From Roseovarius sp. UBA6217 (lineage in GTDB: Bacteria > Pseudomonadota > Alphaproteobacteria > Rhodobacterales > Rhodobacteraceae): DNA of 8,229 nt. The notes below the pieces were generated by a model. It ran no database searches. It saw only the letters and a program-made list of their open reading frames with translations, and had not been told where the DNA came from. The stretch's first letter is position 1. Each line of letters begins with the position of its first letter. Of the stretch, positions 1-6,809 are shown piece after piece. The position numbers and the translations under genes were made by a program. The stretch lies in the NCBI GenBank assembly GCA_002421985.1, contig DISF01000049.1, positions 1 through 8,229 on the forward strand, given 5' to 3'.

Positions 1-132
1 ATAAAGTGCTGCCAAACTGACGTTGTATCGCCGCACCGCGGCCCGTCAATGCGCGGCTCTCCAAACGTCCCCTCCAGGCCCCGCAACGTTCCCCCCGTGC
101 TGCACCGGGCACGATCTCTCAGGTGTCGAGCA

Positions 133-1008
133 CTATCCCAGCACCCGCCCCGCCACCGCGTCAAGCCGCGCCACCAGCGCCGGGTCGCGCCGGTCGGGGG
201 CGGTCAGAAGGGCGAACTCAAGCGCGCGGTCGCAGCCATGCGGGCAGGGCGCGCGGTCCGGGCCGAGGAGCGCAGGCAGGCGGCGCACGAGGGCGCGGCC
301 CTTGTCGGCATTGGCCCCGAGCGTGGCGATGATCGCGGTGATATCGACCGCGCCGTGACCCGGATGCCAGCTGTCGTAATCGGTGATCATGGCCACACAG
401 GCATAGCAAAGCTCGGCCTCGCGGGCGAGCTTTGCCTCGGGCATTCCGGTCATGCCGATCACATCCGCGCCCCAGTGATCGCGATACATGAGTGACTCGG
501 CACGGGTCGAGAATTGCGGGCCTTCCATCGCCAGATAGGTGCCTCCCGCGTGCACGGTTATGCCCGCATCGCGCGCGGCGGTCGCGCAGGCCTCCGAAAG
601 GCGCGGGCAGGTCGGGTGCGCCACGCTGACATGGGCCACGCAGCCGGGGCCGAAAAAGGATTTTTCGCGCGCGAAGGTGCGGTCGATGTACTGATCGACA
701 AGAACGAAATCGCCCGGTGCCATCGCCTCGCGGAACGACCCGCAGGCCGAGACGCTGATGACATCGGTCACGCCGAGCCGTTTGAGCGCGTCGATATTGG
801 CGCGGTAGGGCACCGAGGAAGGGCTGTGCACATGCCCGCGCCCGTGACGCGGCAGAAAGGCCATCTGCACGCCGCCAAGACTGCCGGTGAGAATCGCATC
901 CGAGGGTGCCCCCCAGGGCGTTGCCACCTCCTGCCAGACGGCATCTTCCAGCCCGTCGATCTCGTATAGCCCCGATCCGCCGATCACCCCGATCATGGTA
1001 TTTGCCAT
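133..1008 (-). CDS. mtnP: S-methyl-5'-thioadenosine phosphorylase
   Basis: This cytoplasmic enzyme should cleave methylthioadenosine with phosphate to adenine and 5-methylthioribose-1-phosphate, the first step in recycling this by-product of polyamine and related S-adenosylmethionine metabolism. The 291-residue length is normal for the MTAP/PNP family. Visible family signatures are the N-terminal phosphate-site motif IGGSGLYEI (residues 9-17), the SACGSF segment (87-92), MEGPQFSTRAES (161-172), GMTGMPEAKLA (185-195) and ITDYDSW (208-214). The DYD aspartates are typical of the 6-aminopurine-specific MTAP branch rather than inosine/guanosine phosphorylases. The ATG at 1008 is preceded by GAAAGG (1017-1022) with 8 nt spacing. 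A second in-frame ATG four codons later has no comparable ribosome site. The gene lies 100 bp downstream of pleD on the same strand, so readthrough from pleD is possible, although a weak hairpin separates them. A related nucleoside phosphorylase is the main alternative, but the motifs favour MTAP. Confidence 0.93.
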   Translation of the reverse strand: MANTMIGVIGGSGLYEIDGLEDAVWQEVATPWGAPSDAILTGSLGGVQMAFLPRHGRGHVHSPSSVPYRANIDALKRLGVTDVISVSACGSFREAMAPGDFVLVDQYIDRTFAREKSFFGPGCVAHVSVAHPTCPRLSEACATAARDAGITVHAGGTYLAMEGPQFSTRAESLMYRDHWGADVIGMTGMPEAKLAREAELCYACVAMITDYDSWHPGHGAVDITAIIATLGANADKGRALVRRLPALLGPDRAPCPHGCDRALEFALLTAPDRRDPALVARLDAVAGRVLG

Positions 1009-1057
1009 TGCCCAAGCCTTTCACTGTGTCGGCAGAAGGCTTAGGCCGGATCACGGC

Positions 1058-1099
1058 AAAAGAAAATGCCCGCGTGGTTGCCCATGGCAGCAAGCGCGG
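1058..1099 (-). terminator. Possible intrinsic terminator after pleD
   Basis: Just after the pleD stop codon, read on the minus strand, a nested imperfect hairpin has outer arms CCGCG (1095-1099) and CGCGG (1070-1074), and inner arms TTGC (1090-1093) and GCAA (1078-1081), with a 3x1 internal loop. It is followed by the T-rich run ATTTTCTTTT (1067-1058), the only such run in the neighbourhood. The stem is short and interrupted, so termination may be partial. If it works, mtnP would need its own promoter between about 1057 and 1023, where I see no clear one. Confidence 0.4.
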
Positions 1100-1108
1100 C
1101 TGTGGCGA

Positions 1109-2482
1109 TCACGCCGCCGAGCGGGTGCAGAAACTGGCCTGATTGCGGCCGTGGGCCTTGGCGGCATAAAGCGCGCGGTCGGCCTCTTCGAGGACGGTCT
1201 GCATGTCGGGCGCGGGGGTGCCGGGGCCGGCCTCCACGGTGGTGACGCCAATGCTGAGCGTGACCGGGATCGGCGCGGGCTGGCCCGGCACCTTGACGGG
1301 GGTGGCGCGGATCGCGTCGCACAGGCGTTCGGCCACGCGGCGGGCGCGGGCCGGGCTGGCATCGGGCAAAGCAATCAGGAATTCCTCGCCGCCTATACGC
1401 GCCAGCAGGTCGCCCTCGCGCAGATGCGCGGCAAGCCGCCTGGTGACGGCGCACAGCACCGCATCGCCCGCGGCATGGCCGTAGCGATCATTGACCAGCT
1501 TGAAGAAATCGAGATCGGCCAGCATCACCGCAAGGCTCTTGCGGCCACGCACCGCCTGCGACAGCTCACGGTCGAGCCAGGGCAATGCGTGGCGGCGGTT
1601 ATAGGCCCCGGTCAGCGGATCGCGGATCGCCGCCGCCATGCCCGAGCGCAGCTTGCCGCGCAGGGCCTCGGTGTGGCGCTTGCGGTCGATCTGGCGCGAG
1701 ATGCGCAACGCCAGTTCCTCGCGGTCGGCGGGGGCAAGGATCACGTCATCGGCCCCCATGTCGAGCAGCGTCACGGCAAGCGCGGCCTCGGCCCGGTCGA
1801 GCAGCACCAGCGCGGGGCACTGGCAGGTGTCGCGCGCAGCCTTGAGATCGGCGAGCAGGCGCAACCCGGCCTCGGCCTCGCCGGCGGCGATGCGCAGGAT
1901 CAGCGCATCCTGCGGGCCGGGGGGCGGCGGGCCCTCTGGTGTGGCCACGCTGAGCCGGTGGGGCGTGCACGAGGCCAGCAGGCTGCGCAGGGCGCGCACG
2001 CCCGCCCGCCCCGCGCCGTGAATGGCCACGCGCCCCGGCAGCGGGAGCGCAGCCTGGCTCTCGGCGAAACCGGCGGCATCGCCTGCCTGTGCGGCGAGGT
2101 CTGCATCGGCGTGATGGGCGCGCAAGAGATTGCGCAGCCGCGCAAGCAACAGCGCCTCGGGCACTGGCCTCGCGAGGATGTCGTCGGCCCCGGCGCGCAG
2201 CATGGCCTGCCGCTCGGCGGTCGAGGGCGCATTTTGCAGCATCAGGACCGGCACCCGCGCCAGCCGGGCCACGCGGCGCAGCGCGCGCAGGAAGGGCTCG
2301 GCGCTTTGCCCGCCAAGGCGGGTATTGGCAAGGATCAGGTCGGGGGCATCGAGCGCCGCCAGCCTCAGCGCCTCGCGCGCGGTGGCCGCCTGCACCACCC
2401 GGTTGGGCGTCGAGGACAGTTTGACCTTCAGCACGATCCTGTTCGTGGCGAGATCGTCGACAATGAGAACCGTGCCCGACAT
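1109..2482 (-). CDS. pleD: PleD-type response regulator / diguanylate cyclase with degenerate receiver
   Basis: The domain order is that of PleD: receiver 1 (about residues 1-120), receiver-like adaptor 2 (about 150-262) and a C-terminal GGDEF domain (about 285-450). The cyclase should make cyclic di-GMP from two GTP. Its key residues are intact: DPLTGAYNRR (288-297), metal-site D323, N331 and D340, and the active-site loop GGEEF (364-368). The allosteric product-inhibition motif RxxD is present as REGD (355-358) five residues before it. Receiver 1 aligns without gaps to Caulobacter PleD but has D53 replaced by N (codon AAT at 2324-2326), T83 by Q and K105 by R, while acidic residues D9 and D10 remain. 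Receiver 2 also lacks recognisable phosphorylation residues. The ATG at 2482 has GGAGG (2493-2497) 10 nt upstream. The gene is divergent from the DUF3572-like gene. Cyclase activity is well supported; control by phosphorylation is doubtful. Confidence 0.9.
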   Translation of the reverse strand: MSGTVLIVDDLATNRIVLKVKLSSTPNRVVQAATAREALRLAALDAPDLILANTRLGGQSAEPFLRALRRVARLARVPVLMLQNAPSTAERQAMLRAGADDILARPVPEALLLARLRNLLRAHHADADLAAQAGDAAGFAESQAALPLPGRVAIHGAGRAGVRALRSLLASCTPHRLSVATPEGPPPPGPQDALILRIAAGEAEAGLRLLADLKAARDTCQCPALVLLDRAEAALAVTLLDMGADDVILAPADREELALRISRQIDRKRHTEALRGKLRSGMAAAIRDPLTGAYNRRHALPWLDRELSQAVRGRKSLAVMLADLDFFKLVNDRYGHAAGDAVLCAVTRRLAAHLREGDLLARIGGEEFLIALPDASPARARRVAERLCDAIRATPVKVPGQPAPIPVTLSIGVTTVEAGPGTPAPDMQTVLEEADRALYAAKAHGRNQASFCTRSAA

Positions 2483-2568
2483 TGCGGTTGCGCCTCCGCT
2501 CTGAGCGTTTACCTTTCAGTTACTATCACGCCGAGTGGTTAATAAATCCTTTCCAGGAATTAACGAAC

Positions 2569-2853
2569 ATGAAAATGACGCAGGATCTTGCCGAGACCGT
2601 CGCGCTCGGGGCCTTGGGGTGGCTTGCGGGCCATGACGAGCTTTTGCCGGTGTTCCTTGGTGCCACGGGGGCGTCGGAGGCCGATCTGCGCGCGCGCGCC
2701 ACCGACCCGGAATTCCTGGGCGCGGTGCTCGATTTCCTTACGATGGATGATGCCTGGGTCACGGCGTTCTGCGATACGCAGGGCATGGGCTATGATGTGC
2801 CGATGCGCGCCCGCGCCGCCCTGCCCGGCGGGGCGGAGATGAACTGGACATGA
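2569..2853 (+). CDS. Small DUF3572-like protein
   Basis: This 94-residue, mostly acidic and probably cytoplasmic protein matches my memory of the DUF3572 family, a small alphaproteobacterial family with no established function. The N-terminal half (residues 5-33) is a helical stretch, ETVALGALGWLAGHDELLPV, followed by FLGATGASEADLR, which is typical of the family. The C-terminal part (48-80) has LDFLTMDDAWV and FCDTQGMGYDVP. There is no signal peptide or membrane segment. The reading frame is open upstream to 2482, but the ATG at 2569 is chosen because AGGA (2555-2558) lies 10 nt before it. An ATG two codons later (2575) is a less likely alternative. The stop overlaps the start of the HAD phosphatase gene, so the two are probably translated together. 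The promoter must lie within the 86 bp shared with divergent pleD, which may hint at a link to that regulator. Confidence 0.82.
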   Translation: MKMTQDLAETVALGALGWLAGHDELLPVFLGATGASEADLRARATDPEFLGAVLDFLTMDDAWVTAFCDTQGMGYDVPMRARAALPGGAEMNWT

Positions 2854-3542
2854 GCCGTGCGGACGCGATCCTTTTCGACAAGGACGGCACCTTGTTCGAT
2901 TTCCATGCCACATGGAGCATCTGGGCGGGCCAGGTGATCCACGATCTTGGCCGTGGCGAGGCGGGGCCGATGGCGCGGCTGGCGCAGGCGGCGCATTACG
3001 ATCTCGCGGCAAAACGCTTTCTGCCCACGAGCCCGATCATCGCGGGCACCAATCGCGAGGCGGCGGAATGTCTGGCCTCTGCGCTGCCGGGCCGCGACGT
3101 GGGCGAGATCGAGACGTATCTGGTGAGGACAGCCGCGCGCGCCCCGCTCGCCCCCGCCGTGCCGCTCGCGCCCTACCTGGACGGGTTGCGGGGACAGGGC
3201 CTGCGGCTTGGGGTGATGACCAACGATACCGAATACGGCGCGCGCGCGCATCTGGGCGCGGCAGGCGTGCTGGAGCGGTTCGATTTCATCGCAGGCTTTG
3301 ACTCGGGCCACGGGGCCAAGCCCGCGCCGGGGCCGCTCCTGGCCTTTGCGCGTGCGGTTTCTGTGGCACCCGACCGCGTGGTGATGGTGGGAGACAGCAC
3401 CCATGACCTGATCGCGGGGCGCAGGGCCGGCATGGCCTGTATCGGCGTGCTCACGGGCACGGCGTTGGCCGAAGACCTTGCCCCCTTCGCCGATGCGGTT
3501 CTACCCGATATCGGCCATCTGCCGGGCTGGCTGGCGGCGTGA
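2850..3542 (+). CDS. HAD-superfamily hydrolase, phosphoglycolate phosphatase-like
   Basis: This 230-residue cytoplasmic phosphatase carries all four HAD motifs. Motif I is DKDGTLFD, with nucleophile D10 and acid/base D12. Motif II is VMTND (T124), motif III is K157 in GAKPAPGP, and motif IV is MVGDSTHD with acidic D182 and D186. The helical region between motifs I and II (about residues 20-105) is a C1 cap like that of Gph/beta-phosphoglucomutase relatives, so a small phosphorylated metabolite is the likely substrate, but the exact one cannot be read from sequence. The ATG at 2850 overlaps the TGA of the preceding small gene (ATGA), a classic coupling arrangement; a GGAG at 2835-2838 lies 11 nt upstream. 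The C-terminal IGHLPGWL is typical of this group. The gene ends in a 146-bp convergent gap facing the acyl-CoA synthetase gene. Confidence 0.9.
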   Translation: MSRADAILFDKDGTLFDFHATWSIWAGQVIHDLGRGEAGPMARLAQAAHYDLAAKRFLPTSPIIAGTNREAAECLASALPGRDVGEIETYLVRTAARAPLAPAVPLAPYLDGLRGQGLRLGVMTNDTEYGARAHLGAAGVLERFDFIAGFDSGHGAKPAPGPLLAFARAVSVAPDRVVMVGDSTHDLIAGRRAGMACIGVLTGTALAEDLAPFADAVLPDIGHLPGWLAA

Positions 3543-3622
3543 GGCTTCCCCCGCTCTCCCCCGCTCTTCGCGGCCTGCGCTGGCTTCGGTCGGCGTGCTG
3601 GCGGCGGCGGGGGCGCGGGCGG

Positions 3623-3643
3623 GGTGGCCCGGCGGGGGCCATC
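3623..3643. terminator. Hairpin in convergent gap, possible terminator
   Basis: Between the convergent stops of the HAD gene (3542) and the acyl-CoA synthetase gene (3689) lies a hairpin with arms TGGCCC (3625-3630) and GGGCCA (3636-3641) around a 5-nt loop. It is extended outward by a G-T wobble and one G-C pair. There is no good T run on either side, so intrinsic termination is uncertain. The rest of the gap is very GC-rich, and I see no gene in it. Confidence 0.3.
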
Positions 3644-3688
3644 TGACGTCGTTTGCGATCCGATGATACGTCCGGCCCGATGCGCCCC

Positions 3689-5572
3689 CTACTCCGCCCA
3701 TTCCCAGGACCCCACGAACTGCCCCAGCACACGGCCCACGGCCTCGTCATCCACCTCGCCCTTACGGCTCACCTGCGCCACCAGCCCGCGCTTCTTGTCA
3801 TCGACCACGTTCGTCACGCGCGCGGCAAGCCGCGCCTCTTCCAGAGCGGCGTTGTAGACGCGGGTGATCGCGCGCTTGCGCAGGTCGGGCTTGAACACCT
3901 TGCCGACGGCGGTCTTGGGCAGTTCATCCAGCACCTCCACATGCCTGGGCTGGGCTGCGCGCTCATGGACATGGATCTTGCAATAGTCGCGCAACTCCTC
4001 GCCGGTCGCGGTGCCGCCTGCCACCAGTTCGACATAGGCGCAGGGGAGTTCACCGGCATGGGCATCGGGCTGGCCAATCGCCCCCGCCATCGCCACATCC
4101 GGGTGCGTCATCAGCGCCTCCTCGATTTCCGCCGGGTCGATATTGTGGCCCCCGCGAATGATGAGATCCTTGGCGCGGCCCGTGATCCACAGGTAGCCGT
4201 CCGCGTCGATCCGCCCCAGATCACCGGTGCGCAGGTATTTGCCGTAATGATACAGCTTCGCGTTCTTGTCGGTCTCGGTATAAGTATTGCCAGCATAAAC
4301 ACCGGGGTTGGAGACGCAGATCTCGCCCACCTCGTCCACCTCGCAATCCACCGGGCCGTGGGGCGTTTCCTTGATGATGCGCACATCCGTATAGGGGAAG
4401 GGCACGCCGACCGAACCCACCTTCTTGGTGCCCTCGGGCGGATTGCAGGACACAAGGCAGGTGGCCTCGGTCAGCCCGTAGCCCTCGATCACGGTCATGC
4501 CGGTGGCTGCCTCGAAGCGGTTGAACAACTCGAGCGGCATGGGGGCCGAGCCGGAAAAGGCGTTTTTGACGGTCGAGAGGTCGGCATCCACCTTGCGCTG
4601 CATCAGCGCGGAAACGGCGGTGGGCACGGTGATGATGAAGCTGATCTTCCAGCGCTCGCACAGCTTCCAGAAATTGTCGAACACGCCGTCGCCGCGATAG
4701 CCCGCAGGCGTCGGAAAGACCACATGCGCGCCCGACTTGATGCACGCCATCAGGATCACGTGGCAGGCAAAGACGTGAAACAGCGGCAGCGGGCACATCA
4801 CGTTGTCTTTTTCGGTAAAAAGCAGCGTATGGCCGATCCAGCCGTTATAGACGATCCCCGAATAGCGGTGCTGCGCCACCTTGGGCATCCCCGTGGTGCC
4901 GCCGGTGTGGAAATAGGCGGCGACCCGATCACCCGCGCTGTCGTTGAAGGTCAGGCTCCGGGGCTGGGCCGCCAGCGCCTTGTTGAAATCTCTCAGATCG
5001 GCATGGTGGCCGGTCGGGTTCCTGGGGCGCAGCAGCGGCACGATCCAGCTTTTCGGCGGGGTCAGGTAGCGGTTGAGGTCAATCTCCAGAACGGTATGCA
5101 CGTTCGGCGCATGGCGCACCGCTTCGGCTGCCTTCTGGGCGATGTCGGTCTTGGGAAATGCCTTGAGCGTCACCACCACCCTGGCCTTGGTCTCGCGCAG
5201 GATGGCGCTGATCTGCTCTGGCTCCAAGAGCGGGTTGATCGGGTTGACGATCCCGGCGATCGCGCCGCCGATCATGGCCACCGCCATCTCGACGCAGTTG
5301 GGCAGCACGAGGGCCACCACGTCGCCCTCGCCGATCTTCAGGCTGCGAAACAGGTTGGCCGCCTGACAGCACTGATCGTGGAATTGCTGCCAGGTCAGCG
5401 TCACCGCCTTGTCGGCGGGGCCGGAGAGAAGCTGATAGCTGATCGCCGGTCGGTCGGGAAAGGCGCGAGTCGTGATGCTCAGCATCTGGTAGAGCGTCGC
5501 CGGTATCTCGCGCGCTTCCCACGGCATCTCATTCTGAATGTCGAGCGCGTCCTGCCGCGAGGTGAACGTCAT
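3689..5572 (-). CDS. Acyl-CoA synthetase (AMP-forming, ANL superfamily)
   Basis: This 627-residue enzyme should activate a carboxylic acid with ATP to an acyl-adenylate and then transfer it to CoA. Core motifs in order are the ATP-phosphate loop HTGGTTGMPK (222-231), the A5 motif EGYGLTEA (363-370), the TGD motif (449-451), ITGRAKDLIIRGGHNIDPAE (463-482) with hinge residue D469, and the C-terminal PKTAVGKVFK (552-561) whose K558 is the expected adenylation lysine. All are intact, so it should be active. The start at 5572 is chosen because GGAGG (5580-5584) sits 7 nt upstream; the frame is open 30 codons further, to 5662, but that extension is arginine/cysteine-rich and unlike the family. Length and style suggest a medium- or long-chain fatty acid or similar substrate, but the acid pocket cannot be assigned from sequence. 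It appears to be a single-gene unit, with no beta-oxidation genes adjacent. Confidence 0.92.
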   Translation of the reverse strand: MTFTSRQDALDIQNEMPWEAREIPATLYQMLSITTRAFPDRPAISYQLLSGPADKAVTLTWQQFHDQCCQAANLFRSLKIGEGDVVALVLPNCVEMAVAMIGGAIAGIVNPINPLLEPEQISAILRETKARVVVTLKAFPKTDIAQKAAEAVRHAPNVHTVLEIDLNRYLTPPKSWIVPLLRPRNPTGHHADLRDFNKALAAQPRSLTFNDSAGDRVAAYFHTGGTTGMPKVAQHRYSGIVYNGWIGHTLLFTEKDNVMCPLPLFHVFACHVILMACIKSGAHVVFPTPAGYRGDGVFDNFWKLCERWKISFIITVPTAVSALMQRKVDADLSTVKNAFSGSAPMPLELFNRFEAATGMTVIEGYGLTEATCLVSCNPPEGTKKVGSVGVPFPYTDVRIIKETPHGPVDCEVDEVGEICVSNPGVYAGNTYTETDKNAKLYHYGKYLRTGDLGRIDADGYLWITGRAKDLIIRGGHNIDPAEIEEALMTHPDVAMAGAIGQPDAHAGELPCAYVELVAGGTATGEELRDYCKIHVHERAAQPRHVEVLDELPKTAVGKVFKPDLRKRAITRVYNAALEEARLAARVTNVVDDKKRGLVAQVSRKGEVDDEAVGRVLGQFVGSWEWAE

Positions 5573-5579
5573 GGCCTTT

Positions 5580-5584
5580 CCTCC
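5580..5584 (-). promoter_or_regulatory. Ribosome binding site fixing the acyl-CoA synthetase start
   Basis: Read on the minus strand, GGAGG is followed by 7 nt and the ATG at 5572. This strong site rejects the in-frame ATG at 5662, which has nothing comparable. Confidence 0.85.
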
Positions 5585-5703
5585 CTTTGCTCCGCGCCTC
5601 TCCCTGCGCGGATTTTCCCGTTCGCAACAGAATGGGCGGGATTTGGGCACCGCGCAAGTCATACGCGGCGTTCCGGCCGCGGCGTCATCGGCGGCCGTGC
5701 GGC

Positions 5704-5756
5704 GTGATCCTCGGGCTCGGGCACAGCGTCATCCTCCGGTCAGGCCGGAGGATGAC
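5704..5756. repeat. Palindromic intergenic repeat (REP-like), intact copy plus decayed half
   Basis: A perfect inverted repeat has arms GTCATCCTCCGG (5728-5739) and CCGGAGGATGAC (5745-5756) around the loop TCAGG. At 5704-5715 a related half, GTGATCCTCGGG, matches the left arm at 10 of 12 positions without a matching right arm, as if it were a decayed neighbour copy. Palindromes built on GTCATCCTC...GAGGATGAC are a recognisable dispersed intergenic type in alphaproteobacterial genomes; that assignment is from memory. The element lies 12 nt beyond the znuA stop and upstream of the acyl-CoA synthetase. It could form a stable RNA hairpin at the end of the znuA transcript and protect or end it, but no T run follows on the minus strand. 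Confidence 0.7.
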
Positions 5757-5767
5757 CGGGGGATGGC

Positions 5768-6799
5768 TCACCCGCCAAGGCACTCTGCCAGCGCCACCGC
5801 CATGTCCTCGATCAACGCCGGATAGAGCGCGGCCCCCGGCGCGTGGCGGCTGCCCAGCGGGTCAAGCACGCCGTGGCGGGCCGTGTCGCCGAACACCGCC
5901 CTCACCCGTGCGCCATCGAATTGCGGCTCGGTGAAGACGCAGGCAATGCCCTCTGCGCGCGCCAGATCGCGCAGCGCCGCGATACGCGCAGGCCCTGGAT
6001 CGGCGGCATCGCCCAGCGCCAGCGCGCCGGTGGGCACAAGGCCGAACCGCGCCTCGAAATACTGATAGGCGTCGTGATAGACGAGGTAGGGCACGTCGCG
6101 CACCGCCGCCAGCCGCGCCGCGACATCCGCCTCCAAAGCATCGAGCTCCGCCGCCGCCTCGGCGGCGTTGGCGGCATAGAGCGCGGCATTGTCGGGGTCG
6201 TGCTCGGCCAGTTCTTCGGCAATCACCGCAAGCCATGCGCGGGCATTGGCCGGGTCGAGCCAGGCGTGGGGATCGGCCCCGTCATGGGCGTGATCGTCGT
6301 GGGCGTGGTCATCATGTCCTTTCCCGGCGGCGTGGTCGTCATGCCCGTCCTTTTCATGCCCGTCCTTGTCATGCCCGTGGTCGTCATGCCCCTTCCCGGC
6401 GGCGTGGTCGTCATGCCCGTGGTCATCATCCGCTTTCGCCGCAAAGCTCAGCCCCTCGCGGAACTCCAGCACCGAAGAGCCGCCCGCGCCCAGCAATTCG
6501 ATCACATGGGCATCGCCTGCCAGCGTCTTGATCGGGTCTTCAAGCCAGGGCGTCAGCCCCTCGCCGATCCAGAACACCACATCGGCGCGGTCGAGCGCCG
6601 CCGCCTCGGACGGGCGCATCGCATAGCCATGCGGCGAGGCCCCCGGCGGCACGATCAGCGCGGGTGCGCCCACCCCCGCCATGACGCGGGCCACCAGCGA
6701 TTGCACCGGCGCGATATCGGCGGCCACCTGCGGCGCGGCCATGCCGGGCGCGGCACAGCCCAGAGCAAGCCCCAGGGAAAGGATGAAACGGGTCGGCAT
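5768..6799 (-). CDS. znuA: Periplasmic zinc-binding protein of the ZnuABC transporter
   Basis: This is the solute-binding component that captures zinc in the periplasm and delivers it to ZnuB. From the chosen start it has 343 residues. A Sec signal peptide spans about residues 1-21, with likely cleavage after GMA; the only cysteine there (C15) lacks a proper lipobox. Expected zinc ligands are H57 in GASPHGYAMRP, H178 in DPHAWLDP and H242 in YHDAYQYFE, matching the three histidines of E. coli ZnuA. Between the first two lies a charged His/Asp-rich loop (124-173), typical of zinc rather than manganese binders and here partly duplicated. The ATG at 6799 has GGAGG (6805-6809) 5 nt upstream. An ATG at 6811 is in frame but precedes that site and lies inside the operator. 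The gene is divergent from zur-znuCB and is expected to be repressed by Zur through the shared region. Confidence 0.94.
   Translation of the reverse strand: MPTRFILSLGLALGCAAPGMAAPQVAADIAPVQSLVARVMAGVGAPALIVPPGASPHGYAMRPSEAAALDRADVVFWIGEGLTPWLEDPIKTLAGDAHVIELLGAGGSSVLEFREGLSFAAKADDDHGHDDHAAGKGHDDHGHDKDGHEKDGHDDHAAGKGHDDHAHDDHAHDGADPHAWLDPANARAWLAVIAEELAEHDPDNAALYAANAAEAAAELDALEADVAARLAAVRDVPYLVYHDAYQYFEARFGLVPTGALALGDAADPGPARIAALRDLARAEGIACVFTEPQFDGARVRAVFGDTARHGVLDPLGSRHAPGAALYPALIEDMAVALAECLGG
6281..6430 (-). repeat. His/Asp-rich loop of ZnuA with internal direct repeat
   Basis: Within znuA, residues 124-173 consist almost only of H, D, G, K, A and E. A 14-residue unit GHDDHAAGKGHDDH occurs twice (residues 128-141 at 6377-6418 and 152-165 at 6305-6346), 72 nt apart in the same frame. 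It is separated by short DGH units such as KDGHEKDGH. This looks like in-frame duplication of a metal-binding segment. Such loops in ZnuA homologues are thought to gather or sense zinc and are usually not part of the high-affinity site. Confidence 0.9.
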
Positions 6800-6804
6800 T
6801 CGGG

Positions 6805-6809
6805 CCTCC
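6805..6809 (-). promoter_or_regulatory. Ribosome binding site fixing the znuA start
   Basis: GGAGG on the minus strand lies 5 nt before the ATG at 6799. It lies downstream of the alternative ATG at 6811, which it therefore cannot serve. The resulting protein begins MPTRF and has a compact signal peptide. Confidence 0.8.

Noticed and set aside
1..132. Sequence left of mtnP
   Set aside because: I looked for a gene end, terminator or RNA here. There is only a 5-bp hairpin (96-113) without a T run and no convincing coding frame, so nothing is called.
1041..1454. A 137-codon minus-strand frame overlapping the end of pleD, with a hydrophobic C-terminus
   Set aside because: Most of it is out-of-frame pleD sequence, no ribosome site supports a start, and pleD ends at the usual place after its GGDEF domain.
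887..2542. A 551-codon plus-strand open frame across mtnP and pleD
   Set aside because: It is antisense to pleD and the start of mtnP, crosses the gap between them, and shows no domain or ribosome site; it is a shadow of GC-rich coding sequence.
2537..2563. A CtrA binding site between pleD and the DUF3572-like gene (TTAACC half on the minus strand, TTAA at 2560-2563)
   Set aside because: The two TTAA elements are 17 nt apart rather than the 7 nt of a full CtrA site; a lone half-site is too weak to call.
5573..5662. A 30-codon N-terminal extension of the acyl-CoA synthetase
   Set aside because: The extension is Arg/Cys-rich, includes the ribosome site GGAGG as coding sequence, and is unlike family N-termini; the ATG at 5572 is better placed.
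3653..5707. A 684-codon open frame on the plus strand opposite the acyl-CoA synthetase gene
   Set aside because: It is the antisense shadow of a gene with all family motifs; its product is rich in H, G, R and A with no recognisable domain, as expected from GC-rich antisense DNA.
6305..6430. Short repeats that could suggest a CRISPR or a minisatellite
   Set aside because: The repeats are in frame inside znuA and encode a metal-binding loop known for this family; spacing and sequence do not fit a CRISPR array.
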